From the NCBI GenBank assembly GCA_943328865.2, contig CALQBR020000028.1:1-9293 (forward strand): 9,293 nucleotides of DNA, given 5' to 3'. The position numbers were made by a program, and so were the translations under genes. Source of the DNA: Sphingobacterium thalpophilum (GTDB lineage Bacteria; Bacteroidota; Bacteroidia; Flavobacteriales; Flavobacteriaceae). Below the pieces are notes generated by a model, which was given only the letters and a program-made list of their open reading frames with translations, had not been told where the DNA came from and did no database searches. This document shows positions 1-6,893 of the stretch, piece after piece (the stretch's first letter is position 1; each line of letters begins with the position of its first letter).

Positions 1-81
1 ATGATGGCTAATATTGAAAACAATGGAGCCCCATGGCAATACAATCAGCAAGACCGATTGAATTGGAAGGATGAACAATAA
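1..81 (+). CDS. C-terminal end of a heterodisulfide-reductase-like 4Fe-4S protein (5' part outside window)
   Basis: An open frame runs from the first base to a TAA at 79-81. It encodes 26 residues ending in NGAPWQYNQQDRLNWKDEQ. The 'NIENNGAPW...DRLNW' tail resembles, from memory, the C-terminus of Bacteroidetes 4Fe-4S dicluster proteins related to heterodisulfide reductase, which usually sit upstream of a CCG-domain (Fe-S) protein like the one at 596. The ATG codons at positions 1 and 4 are probably internal methionines, because the segment is too short and too tail-like to be a whole protein. No iron-sulfur cysteine lies in the visible part, so the assignment rests on the tail sequence and on the neighbour. 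The gap to the next gene is 12 bases, which suggests co-transcription. Confidence 0.6.
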   Translation: MMANIENNGAPWQYNQQDRLNWKDEQ

Positions 82-93
82 AAGTAGGAAACC

Positions 94-540
94 ATGAATA
101 TTGAAGATTTAGATAAAAAATTAGTGGCTACAACAGCAAATGGAGAAACCATTAGTCCAATTCTTCCAGAAGGAATTAAGAATTATTTGATTGATATTGA
201 TGGAACTATTTGTGATGATATTCCAAATGAAGAGCCTGAGAGAATGGCAACTGCCGCTTTGTATCCGGATGCTTTAGTGACCTTAAACAAATGGTATGAT
301 GAGGGTCATGTTATTTTCTTTTTTACTTCCAGAACGGAGGCGCATAGAGAAATTACCGAAGCATGGTTGCAAAAACATGGATTCAAATACCATGGTATGC
401 TAATGGGTAAACCAAGAGGAGGTAATTATCATTGGATTGACAATCATTTGGTGAAAGCAACTCGTTATAGAGGAATGTTTACCGATTTAGTGAACAAAGA
501 AGTGACTATTCAGGTTTTTGATGACGGCAAACACGAATAA
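94..540 (+). CDS. HAD-superfamily phosphatase-like protein (often mislabelled phosphoheptose isomerase)
   Basis: This 148-residue cytoplasmic protein carries the HAD phosphatase motifs. Motif I is DIDGT (D34 nucleophile, D36 acid/base). Motif II is T78 in FFFTSRTE. The probable motif III lysine is K106 in MGKPRGG, and the motif IV acid is D116 in WIDNH. There is no sizeable cap domain between motifs I and II, so it is a minimal HAD that could accept a bulky substrate. Close relatives in Flavobacterium are, as I recall, often named phosphoheptose isomerase, but no sugar-isomerase (SIS) domain is visible. The substrate is unknown. The ATG at 94 is 12 bases after the previous stop and is preceded by an AGGA-containing stretch. 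It lies between two genes of a probable iron-sulfur redox pair and is probably read from the upstream transcript. A role in sugar-phosphate metabolism is only a guess. Confidence 0.8.
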   Translation: MNIEDLDKKLVATTANGETISPILPEGIKNYLIDIDGTICDDIPNEEPERMATAALYPDALVTLNKWYDEGHVIFFFTSRTEAHREITEAWLQKHGFKYHGMLMGKPRGGNYHWIDNHLVKATRYRGMFTDLVNKEVTIQVFDDGKHE

Positions 541-570
541 ATAAATGAAAATGTAAACTTTGCGACTTTG

Positions 571-578
571 TACGTTTG
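571..578 (+). promoter_or_regulatory. Bacteroidetes-type -7 element (TACGTTTG) before the CCG-domain gene
   Basis: TACGTTTG is an exact match to the TAnnTTTG -7 consensus of Bacteroidetes sigma factor promoters. It ends 17 bases before the ATG at 596. No clear -33 TTG lies at the usual distance, so the call rests on the -7 box and its position. It would allow the CCG gene to be transcribed apart from the two upstream genes. Confidence 0.45.
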
Positions 579-595
579 CAACTAAATATAAAAAT

Positions 596-1387
596 ATGTC
601 AGAAAGTTTAATAGTGCCAACAATGGCTGAAATGATGGCACAAGGCAAGCAACCAGAAGTTTTATTTTGGGTTGGTTGTGCAGGTAGTTTTGATGATAGG
701 GCTAAAAAAATAACCAAAGCTTTTGTCCGTATTCTAAATCGCGCGAATGTGTCTTTTGCTGTGCTTGGAACTGAAGAAAGTTGCACAGGTGATCCTGCCA
801 AACGTGCTGGTAATGAGTTTTTGTTTCAAATGCAGGCCATGATGAATATTGAAGTTCTCAATGCCTACGAAGCAAAAAAAATAGTAACCGCTTGTCCGCA
901 TTGTTTCAATACCCTGAAAAATGAATATCCAGAATTAGGCGGAAAATACGAAGTGGTACACCATACCGAATTTCTAAAATCATTATTAGATGATGGTCGT
1001 TTAACCATTGAAGGAGGTCAATTTAAAGGAAAAAGAATTACTTTTCATGATCCTTGTTATTTAGGAAGAGCCAATAATATTTATGAAGCCCCGAGAGTGT
1101 TAATCGAGAAATTAGATGCTGCTTTATTCGAAATGAAGCGCTCCCGTGCCAATGGATTATGTTGCGGTGCTGGTGGTGCCCAAATGTTTAAAGATGCAGA
1201 ACCTGGAAAGAAGGAGATCAATATCGAGAGAATAGAAGATGCACTAGAGACCGCCCCAGAAATCATTGCGGCAGGTTGTCCGTTTTGTAACACGATGTTG
1301 ACAGATGGCGTTAAAAATAAAGAAAAAGAAGGAACGGTTAAAGTCATGGATATTGCAGAATTGATTGCAAATGCTCAGGATTTATAA
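596..1387 (+). CDS. (Fe-S)-binding protein with two CCG (cysteine-rich) domains, HdrB/LutA-like
   Basis: This 263-residue protein has two cysteine-rich repeats of the heterodisulfide reductase HdrB / LutA / GlcF type. Repeat one is C28, C63, C100-P-H-C103. Repeat two is C154, C189-C190-G, C228-P-F-C231. The second repeat keeps the full C-x34-CC-x37-CxxC pattern. In the first, position 62 is serine, so that repeat has a single central cysteine inside ESCTGDP. In this family such repeats bind iron-sulfur clusters and work in electron transfer with a partner 4Fe-4S protein; the gene ending at 81 is the likely partner. There is no signal peptide, so it should be cytoplasmic or peripheral on the inner membrane. 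The frame is open from a TTG at 560, but ATG 596 fits better: it gives the family-like start MSESLIVPTMAEMM and sits just after a -7 promoter box. The physiological electron donor is unknown; lactate or glycolate oxidation is one option. Confidence 0.88.
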   Translation: MSESLIVPTMAEMMAQGKQPEVLFWVGCAGSFDDRAKKITKAFVRILNRANVSFAVLGTEESCTGDPAKRAGNEFLFQMQAMMNIEVLNAYEAKKIVTACPHCFNTLKNEYPELGGKYEVVHHTEFLKSLLDDGRLTIEGGQFKGKRITFHDPCYLGRANNIYEAPRVLIEKLDAALFEMKRSRANGLCCGAGGAQMFKDAEPGKKEINIERIEDALETAPEIIAAGCPFCNTMLTDGVKNKEKEGTVKVMDIAELIANAQDL

Positions 1388-1410
1388 TTTAGTTATTATG
1401 AAAAATTTTT

Positions 1411-1447
1411 AAAAGGGTTAAAGCTAGTTTCAGTTTTAACCCTTTTT
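1411..1447 (+). terminator. Rho-independent terminator after the Fe-S gene cluster
   Basis: A perfect 12-base-pair inverted repeat, AAAAGGGTTAAA (1411-1422) and TTTAACCCTTTT (1435-1446), encloses a 12-base loop and ends in a T-run. It starts 24 bases after the stop codon of the CCG-domain gene. The A-run on the left arm could let it act on the other strand too, but no leftward gene ends here. Confidence 0.8.
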
Positions 1448-1558
1448 AGTTTATATATACAATGGTTTTGGATTTTTTTAAGCTATTTGACTTTAGTTTT
1501 GATTATTTTTTAGAATAATTAATTAAATGCTTTATGAGGTAATATAGTTCTAAAAAGG

Positions 1559-1566
1559 TATTTTTG
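1559..1566 (+). promoter_or_regulatory. Bacteroidetes-type -7 element (TATTTTTG) before the 160-residue protein
   Basis: TATTTTTG matches TAnnTTTG exactly and ends 17 bases before the ATG at 1584. It lies downstream of the terminator at 1411-1447, as expected for a new transcription unit. No good -33 TTG is visible. The rest of 1448-1558 is AT-rich, with no gene or repeat that I can support. Confidence 0.5.
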
Positions 1567-1583
1567 TAACATATAAAAAAATT

Positions 1584-2066
1584 ATGTTAGTAGATTTTAA
1601 TACCCTTCCTGAGGAATCAAAAATTTGGATTTATCAATCCAATAGAAAATTCTCAGATGATGAAGTTGTAGCGATTGAAAAAGCTTTAGCCACTTTTTTA
1701 ACAGATTGGGCAGCTCATGGAACAAGTCTAGAAGCTTCTTTTCAAATCAAATACAACCGTTTTATTGTAATTGCTGTCAATCAAGAAAATCAAATGGCAA
1801 CAGGATGTGCGATTGATGCTTCGGTTCAATTTATTCAAAGTTTAGAACAAAAATATACGGTTGATTTATTGGATAAGATGAATGTGACTTTTAAATTAGG
1901 GGAGCATATTGCACATAAAACGTTGATTGACTTTAAGAAAATGGCAAAGGACAAAGCGGTTACCGAGAATACGATAGTATTTAATAACTTGATTAATACA
2001 CTTGGGGAATGGCATGAATATTGGGAAGTCCCTGCAGGTGAGAGTTGGCACAGTCGCTTTTTTTAA
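1584..2066 (+). CDS. Conserved Bacteroidetes protein of unknown function (commonly named 'ABC transporter ATPase')
   Basis: This 160-residue soluble protein has no signal peptide or membrane segment. It resembles a family found widely in Flavobacteriia that databases often call 'ABC transporter ATPase', from memory. The sequence has none of the features of such an ATPase: no Walker A GxxGxGKS/T, no LSGGQ signature and no Walker B. Visible landmarks are KIWIYQSNRKF near residue 13, a central GCAIDASVQF around 74-83, and a C-terminal tryptophan-rich tail, EYWEVPAGESWHSRFF, ending exactly at the C-terminus. The ATG follows a -7 promoter box, and the stop is 13 bases before the GH3-fusion lipoprotein, so the two are probably one operon. 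The function is unknown and the ATPase label should not be carried over. Confidence 0.85.
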   Translation: MLVDFNTLPEESKIWIYQSNRKFSDDEVVAIEKALATFLTDWAAHGTSLEASFQIKYNRFIVIAVNQENQMATGCAIDASVQFIQSLEQKYTVDLLDKMNVTFKLGEHIAHKTLIDFKKMAKDKAVTENTIVFNNLINTLGEWHEYWEVPAGESWHSRFF

Positions 2067-2079
2067 ACAAAAAAAATTA

Positions 2080-5079
2080 ATGAAATCATTCATAACCAGA
2101 CTATTTTTTATTGTAGCTATATTGCTATTGGTTGCTAGTTGTTCTAGTAGAAAAAATATAAAAACAGTAACCATTGGTGAATCTAAATTATCAGAAACCA
2201 AAACCCCGTTTGAAAACCCTTTTTTTAAGGAATCAGCTGATCAAATAAAATGGGTTGACAGTATTTACAGCCAAATGACTGCTGATGAGAGAATAGGGCA
2301 ACTCTTTATGGTAGCGGCCTATTCTAATAAAGATACCACACATGTAAATTCGATTGATAGGCTCATCGCGAATCAAAAAATTGGCGGATTGATCTTTTTT
2401 CAAGGCGGACCTGTAAGACAAGTTAATTTAACCAATCGTTTTCAAGCCCAATCAAAAGTTCCACTTTTTATAGGAATTGATGCAGAATGGGGTTTGAGTA
2501 TGCGTTTGGATTCTACTTTTAGATATCCTTTTAATATGACTCTTGGTGCCATTCGGGATACAAAGCTAATCGAGAAAGTAGGCCAAAGAATGGGGCAAGA
2601 GAGCAAAAGAATGGGGATTCATTTCAATTTCGCACCTGTTTTAGATATCAATACAAACCCACGGAATCCAATTATAGGGTTTCGTTCTTTTGGGGAAAAC
2701 AAAGAGAATGTAACCGAAAATGCCATTGCTTTAATGAAGGGCGTACAGAGACAGGGCGTATTTTCCACAGGAAAACATTTTCCAGGTCATGGCGACACGG
2801 AAACCGATTCCCATCATTCTCTACCAATGGTTAATTTTTCGAAAGAACGCATTGAAGAAGTAGAGTTGTATCCTTATAGAAAAATGTTTCACGAAGGATT
2901 AGCCTCTGTGATGGTAGCCCATTTGAATGTTCCAAGTCTGGAGTCGAGAATCAATTATCCGTCTTCGATTTCGTATAATGTAGTGTCCAATATTCTTCAA
3001 AAACAATTGGCATTTGATGGTTTGATTTTTACAGATGCTTTGAATATGAAAGGCGCTAGCAATTTTAAAAGACCTGATAATACCGCTTTAGATCCCGGAG
3101 ATATCGATTTGGAAGCTTTTTTAGCGGGTAATGATATTTTGCTTTTTTCTGAAAATGTACCGATGGCTTTGGATAAAATTTGTGTAGCCTATCAAGATGG
3201 TTTGATATCAGAAGAAAGAATCGCGCATTCTGTCAAAAAGATTTTAAAGTATAAATATTTTGCCGGTTTGAATAAATATAAAGCCATTGAACCGTTAAAT
3301 TTGGTTAAGGAGATTAATCCAACTTCAAATGAAGCCTTACAATATGAATTGTATGAAAATGCAATTACCGTTCTTAAAAATAAGCACGAGATTTTACCCA
3401 TTAAAAATTTAGAGCATCACAAAATCGCTTATGTTAAATTAGGAGATGATGTGAATAGTTCTTTTGTTTCGACTTTAAAAAAATATGCTGAAGTTACTGA
3501 AGTTGCAAATGAGAATATCGATAGTTTGAAAGTTCAACTTCAGAATTATAATACGGTAATTATTGGTTTTCACAAATCGGATAAAGCTTGGAAAAAACAA
3601 GATTTTAGCGATAAAGAATTACTTTACTTAAAAGAAATAGCCAAAAACAATCATGTGATTTTAGATGTTTTTACCAAACCCTATTCCTTATTGGCTTTAC
3701 CTTCTTTTGATGAAATAGAAGGGGTTGTTGTTTCCTATCAAAATGCAGATATTGCACAGGTTGTTTCAGCAGAATTAATTTTTGGAGCTGTTGCTGCGAA
3801 AGGGAAATTGCCAGTTTCTATTAACGAAAATTTCAAAGTGAACGATGGATTGTCTACCCATCGTTTGAATCGTTTGGGTTTCGCTTCACCTGAAAATGTA
3901 GGTATGAATCCTGTTATTTTGTCTGGAATAGATTTTATAGCCAATAAAGCCATCGATAAAAAAATGACACCTGGAATTCAGTTACTTGTGGCTAGAAAGG
4001 GAAAGGTAATTTATCAAAAATCATTTGGGTCTCCTACTTATGATAACATTACGAAAGTTAAAAATTCAGATGTTTATGACATTGCTTCTATAACTAAAAT
4101 AATTTCGACATTACCTAATGTGATGAAATTATACGATGAGCACAAAGTTAATTTGGAAACCAAATTGGGAGAAATGCTTCCTCTTTTTGAAAATACGGAT
4201 AAAAATGACATTCCTTTCAAAGATTTGTTGTCTCATCATGCCCGTTTGCAGGCTTGGATTCCTTTTTACAAAAAGACAATTGATAGTGCGGGTGTTCCTC
4301 TTGAAAAATATTATAGAAAAACCTATGACGAGCAATTCTCCAAACAAGTAGCTGATAGTCTTTTTATTCGGAACGATTATCACGATACAATTATGAGAAT
4401 GATTGCGAATAGCAAGTTGTTGCCTAAAAAAGAATATAAATACAGTGATTTTACATTTATTATTCTGAAAGAGTATTTAGAAAAAATGACTGGTAAAAAA
4501 ATAGATGTTTTGAGTGATGAGAACTTCTATAATTCGCTTGGTATGAATCATACGATGTATAATCCGTTGCGCAAATTTGAGAAAAGTGTTATTCTGCCAA
4601 CTGAAATAGATACTTATTACCGTCATCAAATACTTCAGGGTTATGTTCATGATATGGAAGCTGCCATGGAAGGTGGCATCGGCGGTCATGCTGGAATATT
4701 TTCTAATGCAATGGATCTAGCCAAAATGATGCAAATGTACCTTCAGAAAGGAACTTACGGCGGTAGAAGGTATTTTTCTGAAAAGACATTTGATGATTTC
4801 AATACCTGTCATTTCTGTGAAGAAGCAAATAGGAGAGGACTTGGATTTGACAAGCCTCAATTGGGAACTTCAGGACCAACATGTGGTTGTGTGCCTATGA
4901 TTAGTTTTGGTCACACTGGTTTTACAGGAACAATCGCATGGGCTGATGCGGAAAATGAAATAGTTTATATTTTCTTATCGAACCGAACTTTTCCAGGAAC
5001 CAATGCAACCAATACTTTGTCTAAGGAAAATATTCGGGAGGATATTCAGAAGGTAATTTACGAGGCTATAATGAATTAG
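2080..5079 (+). CDS. GH3 (NagZ-like) glycosidase fused to a beta-lactamase-family serine hydrolase, lipoprotein
   Basis: This 999-residue lipoprotein contains two hydrolases. Residues 1-21 are a lipoprotein signal (lipobox V18-A-S-C21). Residues about 50-390 form a GH3 N-terminal barrel with KHFPGHGD (232-239), the NagZ-type D243-S-H245 dyad and the likely nucleophile D319 in FTDALNMKG. This combination points to a beta-N-acetylhexosaminidase rather than a beta-glucosidase. Residues about 425-582 fit the GH3 C-terminal alpha/beta domain. Residues about 604-995 form a class C beta-lactamase-like domain with S670-I-T-K673, Y788-S-D790 and H945-T-G947. The architecture is known in Bacteroidetes. 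It probably trims peptidoglycan or muropeptides, with the second domain acting as an esterase, amidase or carboxypeptidase; true beta-lactamase activity is not implied. The frame is open from 2002, but that start overlaps the previous gene and puts 26 residues before the signal peptide, so ATG 2080 is chosen. No acidic residues follow the cysteine, so I expect it to face the periplasm. Confidence 0.92.
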   Translation: MKSFITRLFFIVAILLLVASCSSRKNIKTVTIGESKLSETKTPFENPFFKESADQIKWVDSIYSQMTADERIGQLFMVAAYSNKDTTHVNSIDRLIANQKIGGLIFFQGGPVRQVNLTNRFQAQSKVPLFIGIDAEWGLSMRLDSTFRYPFNMTLGAIRDTKLIEKVGQRMGQESKRMGIHFNFAPVLDINTNPRNPIIGFRSFGENKENVTENAIALMKGVQRQGVFSTGKHFPGHGDTETDSHHSLPMVNFSKERIEEVELYPYRKMFHEGLASVMVAHLNVPSLESRINYPSSISYNVVSNILQKQLAFDGLIFTDALNMKGASNFKRPDNTALDPGDIDLEAFLAGNDILLFSENVPMALDKICVAYQDGLISEERIAHSVKKILKYKYFAGLNKYKAIEPLNLVKEINPTSNEALQYELYENAITVLKNKHEILPIKNLEHHKIAYVKLGDDVNSSFVSTLKKYAEVTEVANENIDSLKVQLQNYNTVIIGFHKSDKAWKKQDFSDKELLYLKEIAKNNHVILDVFTKPYSLLALPSFDEIEGVVVSYQNADIAQVVSAELIFGAVAAKGKLPVSINENFKVNDGLSTHRLNRLGFASPENVGMNPVILSGIDFIANKAIDKKMTPGIQLLVARKGKVIYQKSFGSPTYDNITKVKNSDVYDIASITKIISTLPNVMKLYDEHKVNLETKLGEMLPLFENTDKNDIPFKDLLSHHARLQAWIPFYKKTIDSAGVPLEKYYRKTYDEQFSKQVADSLFIRNDYHDTIMRMIANSKLLPKKEYKYSDFTFIILKEYLEKMTGKKIDVLSDENFYNSLGMNHTMYNPLRKFEKSVILPTEIDTYYRHQILQGYVHDMEAAMEGGIGGHAGIFSNAMDLAKMMQMYLQKGTYGGRRYFSEKTFDDFNTCHFCEEANRRGLGFDKPQLGTSGPTCGCVPMISFGHTGFTGTIAWADAENEIVYIFLSNRTFPGTNATNTLSKENIREDIQKVIYEAIMN

Positions 5080-5143
5080 TTTCGTTTTTGAACAGCACTA
5101 TTATTTCGAATAGTTTCATACCAATGCTTTTATTTATTTAACA

Positions 5144-5151
5144 TAATTTTG
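5144..5151 (+). promoter_or_regulatory. Bacteroidetes-type -7 element (TAATTTTG) before bshA
   Basis: TAATTTTG matches TAnnTTTG exactly, 49 bases upstream of the bshA ATG, in the 121-base gap after the GH3 fusion gene. Transcription from here would give a leader of roughly 40-45 bases. A -33 element is not evident. Confidence 0.45.
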
Positions 5152-5200
5152 CCTCATAAGAAGTTCGGTTTTGGTAAATTCGTTCCACTAAAATACACTA

Positions 5201-6334
5201 ATGAAAATAGCAATAGTTTGTTATCCTACTTTTGGAGGAAGTGGCGTGGTAGCTACGGAATTGGGATTGGAATTAGCTCGTAGGGGACATGAAATTCACT
5301 TCATTACCTACAGCCAACCTGTTAGGTTGGCACTTTTGAATGCCAATGTGCATTATCATGAGGTTAACGTACCAGAGTATCCGCTGTTTCATTACCAGCC
5401 CTATGAATTGGCTTTGTCAAGTAAATTGGTGGATATGGTTAAGCTTTATCAAATAGAATTGTTACACGTACACTATGCCATTCCCCATGCTTATGCAGGT
5501 TATATGGCCAAACAAATGCTTAAAGACGAAGGAATTGATATTCCAATGATAACAACGCTTCATGGAACCGATATTACATTAGTTGGAAATCATCCTTTTT
5601 ATAAGCCAGCTGTTAGTTTTAGTATCAATAAATCAGATGTGGTGACTTCAGTTTCTCAAAGTTTAAAAGAGGAAACGTATAAATTATTCAATATTAAAAA
5701 AGAGATACATGTAATTCCTAATTTTATTGAATTGAATAATATTATTAAAAACCCTAATATTTCCTGTCATCGATCCGTTATGGCGAAGGAAAATGAAAGG
5801 ATAATCACCCATATCAGTAATTTTAGAAAAGTAAAACGAATACCAGATATTATAACTGTTTTTAATAAAATTCAACAGCAGATACCAGCAAAATTAATGA
5901 TGGTAGGTGATGGTCCTGAAAAAGAAAAGGCTGAGAATCTATGCCAAGAATTAGGAATTACTGACAAAGTGATATTTTTTGGAAACAGTAATGAAATTGA
6001 TAAAATATTGAGTTATACTGATTTGTTTTTGTTGCCATCGGAAACTGAAAGCTTTGGTCTCGCTGCCTTGGAAGCGATGGCTTGGGGTGTTCCAATTATC
6101 TCAAGTAATTCAGGAGGTCTGCCTGAAGTTAATTATGAAGGTATTTCGGGTTATTTGAGTAATGTAGGAGATACGGATCATATGGCACAAAATGCTTTGA
6201 GAATTTTAAAAGATGATATTATTTTAGCTGAATTTAAAAAGAATGCTTTGTCGGTTGCAGAAAAATTTGATATTGAAAATATATTACCTTTATACGAAGA
6301 TTTATATCAAAAAACGATAAATAAAGAATTTTAA
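5201..6334 (+). CDS. bshA: N-acetyl-alpha-D-glucosaminyl L-malate synthase
   Basis: BshA is a GT4-family glycosyltransferase that joins GlcNAc from UDP-GlcNAc to L-malate, the first step in making the thiol bacillithiol. The 377-residue length is typical of the family. The N-terminus has YPTFGGSGVVATELG, with the glycine-rich loop at G12-G13-S14-G15. HVHYAIPHA (89-97) and LHGTDITLVGN (120-130) are strongly BshA-like. The C-terminal Rossmann domain has the nucleotide-sugar motif E283-x7-E291 in ETESFGLAALE. It has no signal peptide or membrane helix, so it is cytoplasmic. The ATG at 5201 gives a clean family start. The partner genes bshB and bshC are not in the window. A second, shorter gene follows 84 bases later on the same strand without a -7 box of its own and may share the transcript. 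A generic GT4 enzyme is the alternative, but the N-terminal motifs make that unlikely. Confidence 0.93.
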   Translation: MKIAIVCYPTFGGSGVVATELGLELARRGHEIHFITYSQPVRLALLNANVHYHEVNVPEYPLFHYQPYELALSSKLVDMVKLYQIELLHVHYAIPHAYAGYMAKQMLKDEGIDIPMITTLHGTDITLVGNHPFYKPAVSFSINKSDVVTSVSQSLKEETYKLFNIKKEIHVIPNFIELNNIIKNPNISCHRSVMAKENERIITHISNFRKVKRIPDIITVFNKIQQQIPAKLMMVGDGPEKEKAENLCQELGITDKVIFFGNSNEIDKILSYTDLFLLPSETESFGLAALEAMAWGVPIISSNSGGLPEVNYEGISGYLSNVGDTDHMAQNALRILKDDIILAEFKKNALSVAEKFDIENILPLYEDLYQKTINKEF

Positions 6335-6418
6335 ATGTGCATGTATCCAAATCACATACAATGATGACAAATTGCGAATCTTATTTTATTAGGATAAAAA
6401 GATCAAACAGTATCTATA

Positions 6419-6847
6419 ATGAATAAAATAGCATTATTCTTATTATCTTTAATTTTCATATCCTGCGGGGGATCAACTGCATCTGTAGTGGAAAAAAAAC
6501 CTTTGTTTGAGGTTTTGACCACACAGAAGGATGGAGGAGGTAATATTCATTTTTTTGAAGTAATCTCGGACAGCAGGGAATTTAGGATGCTACAAAATGA
6601 TAAGAAATTAAGAAGAAAAATAAAGCCCAATGATATCGATAATTCCAATTTTCTGATTCTTAACATGGGAAAAAAGCAATCAAATAATGCTTCCATAGAG
6701 GTTATAGCAGCCGAAGAAACGCCAACTGAAATTATTTTGACTATAAAGGAAAATGATTCAATTGTTGAAGGTTCGAATAATCTAGAATATACCTATCCCT
6801 ATACGATTGTAAAGATAAATTCTAAAAAAGAAATTAGTGTTAAATAA
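6419..6847 (+). CDS. Small lipoprotein with a PrcB-like domain
   Basis: This 142-residue lipoprotein has a short hydrophobic signal ending in F13-I-S-C16. The remainder resembles the PrcB C-terminal domain, named after a partner protein of the Treponema PrcA protease complex: a hydrophobic strand FLILNMGKK (78-86), a turn region, strands EIILTIKEN (104-112), and a final YPYTIVKI (126-133). In family members as I recall them, the strand after the glycine is followed by a TGGY-like turn; here the equivalent segment reads QSNNASIEV (87-95), so that turn is not conserved. The substrate or partner is unknown, and no protease gene is adjacent. It lies 84 bases after bshA with no recognisable promoter, and it ends at the bidirectional terminator. 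The lipoprotein call is firm; the PrcB relationship is moderate and based on pattern only. Confidence 0.72.
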   Translation: MNKIALFLLSLIFISCGGSTASVVEKKPLFEVLTTQKDGGGNIHFFEVISDSREFRMLQNDKKLRRKIKPNDIDNSNFLILNMGKKQSNNASIEVIAAEETPTEIILTIKENDSIVEGSNNLEYTYPYTIVKINSKKEISVK

Positions 6848-6874
6848 AAAAAACGCCTGTTATAGCGTTTTTTT
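6847..6874. terminator. Bidirectional Rho-independent terminator between convergent genes
   Basis: AAAAAAACGC (6847-6856) and GCGTTTTTTT (6865-6874) form a perfect 10-base-pair stem around the loop CTGTTATA. The A-run on one arm and T-run on the other give a U-tract in both directions. It overlaps the last base of the rightward stop codon and sits 19 bases from the stop of the leftward barrel gene, so it can end both transcripts. Confidence 0.82.
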
Positions 6875-6893
6875 GATTAAAAGAGGTGTGTGA

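Noticed and set aside
560..595. TTG start extending the CCG-domain protein by 12 residues
   Set aside because: The extension covers the -7 promoter box at 571-578 and does not look like the family's N-terminus; ATG 596 fits better.
487..801. 104-codon open frame on the minus strand
   Set aside because: It lies opposite the end of the HAD gene and the start of the CCG-domain gene, both with clear family motifs. The translation has no recognisable domain.
1896..2201. 101-codon open frame on the minus strand
   Set aside because: It is antisense to two well-supported genes and has no independent support.
4129..4383. Overlapping open frames on both strands inside the serine-hydrolase domain
   Set aside because: They are lysine- and asparagine-rich AT shadows of the 999-residue gene, whose own frame carries all the catalytic motifs.
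5097..5114. ACTATT/AATAGT hairpin after the GH3 fusion gene as a terminator
   Set aside because: The stem is only 6 pairs, with a single G-C pair, and it is followed by TTTC and not a T-run. It may be chance, and read-through into bshA is possible.
6336..6360. Short inverted repeat TGTAT...ATACA after bshA
   Set aside because: Five AT-rich pairs with no T-run is too weak to call a terminator or operator.
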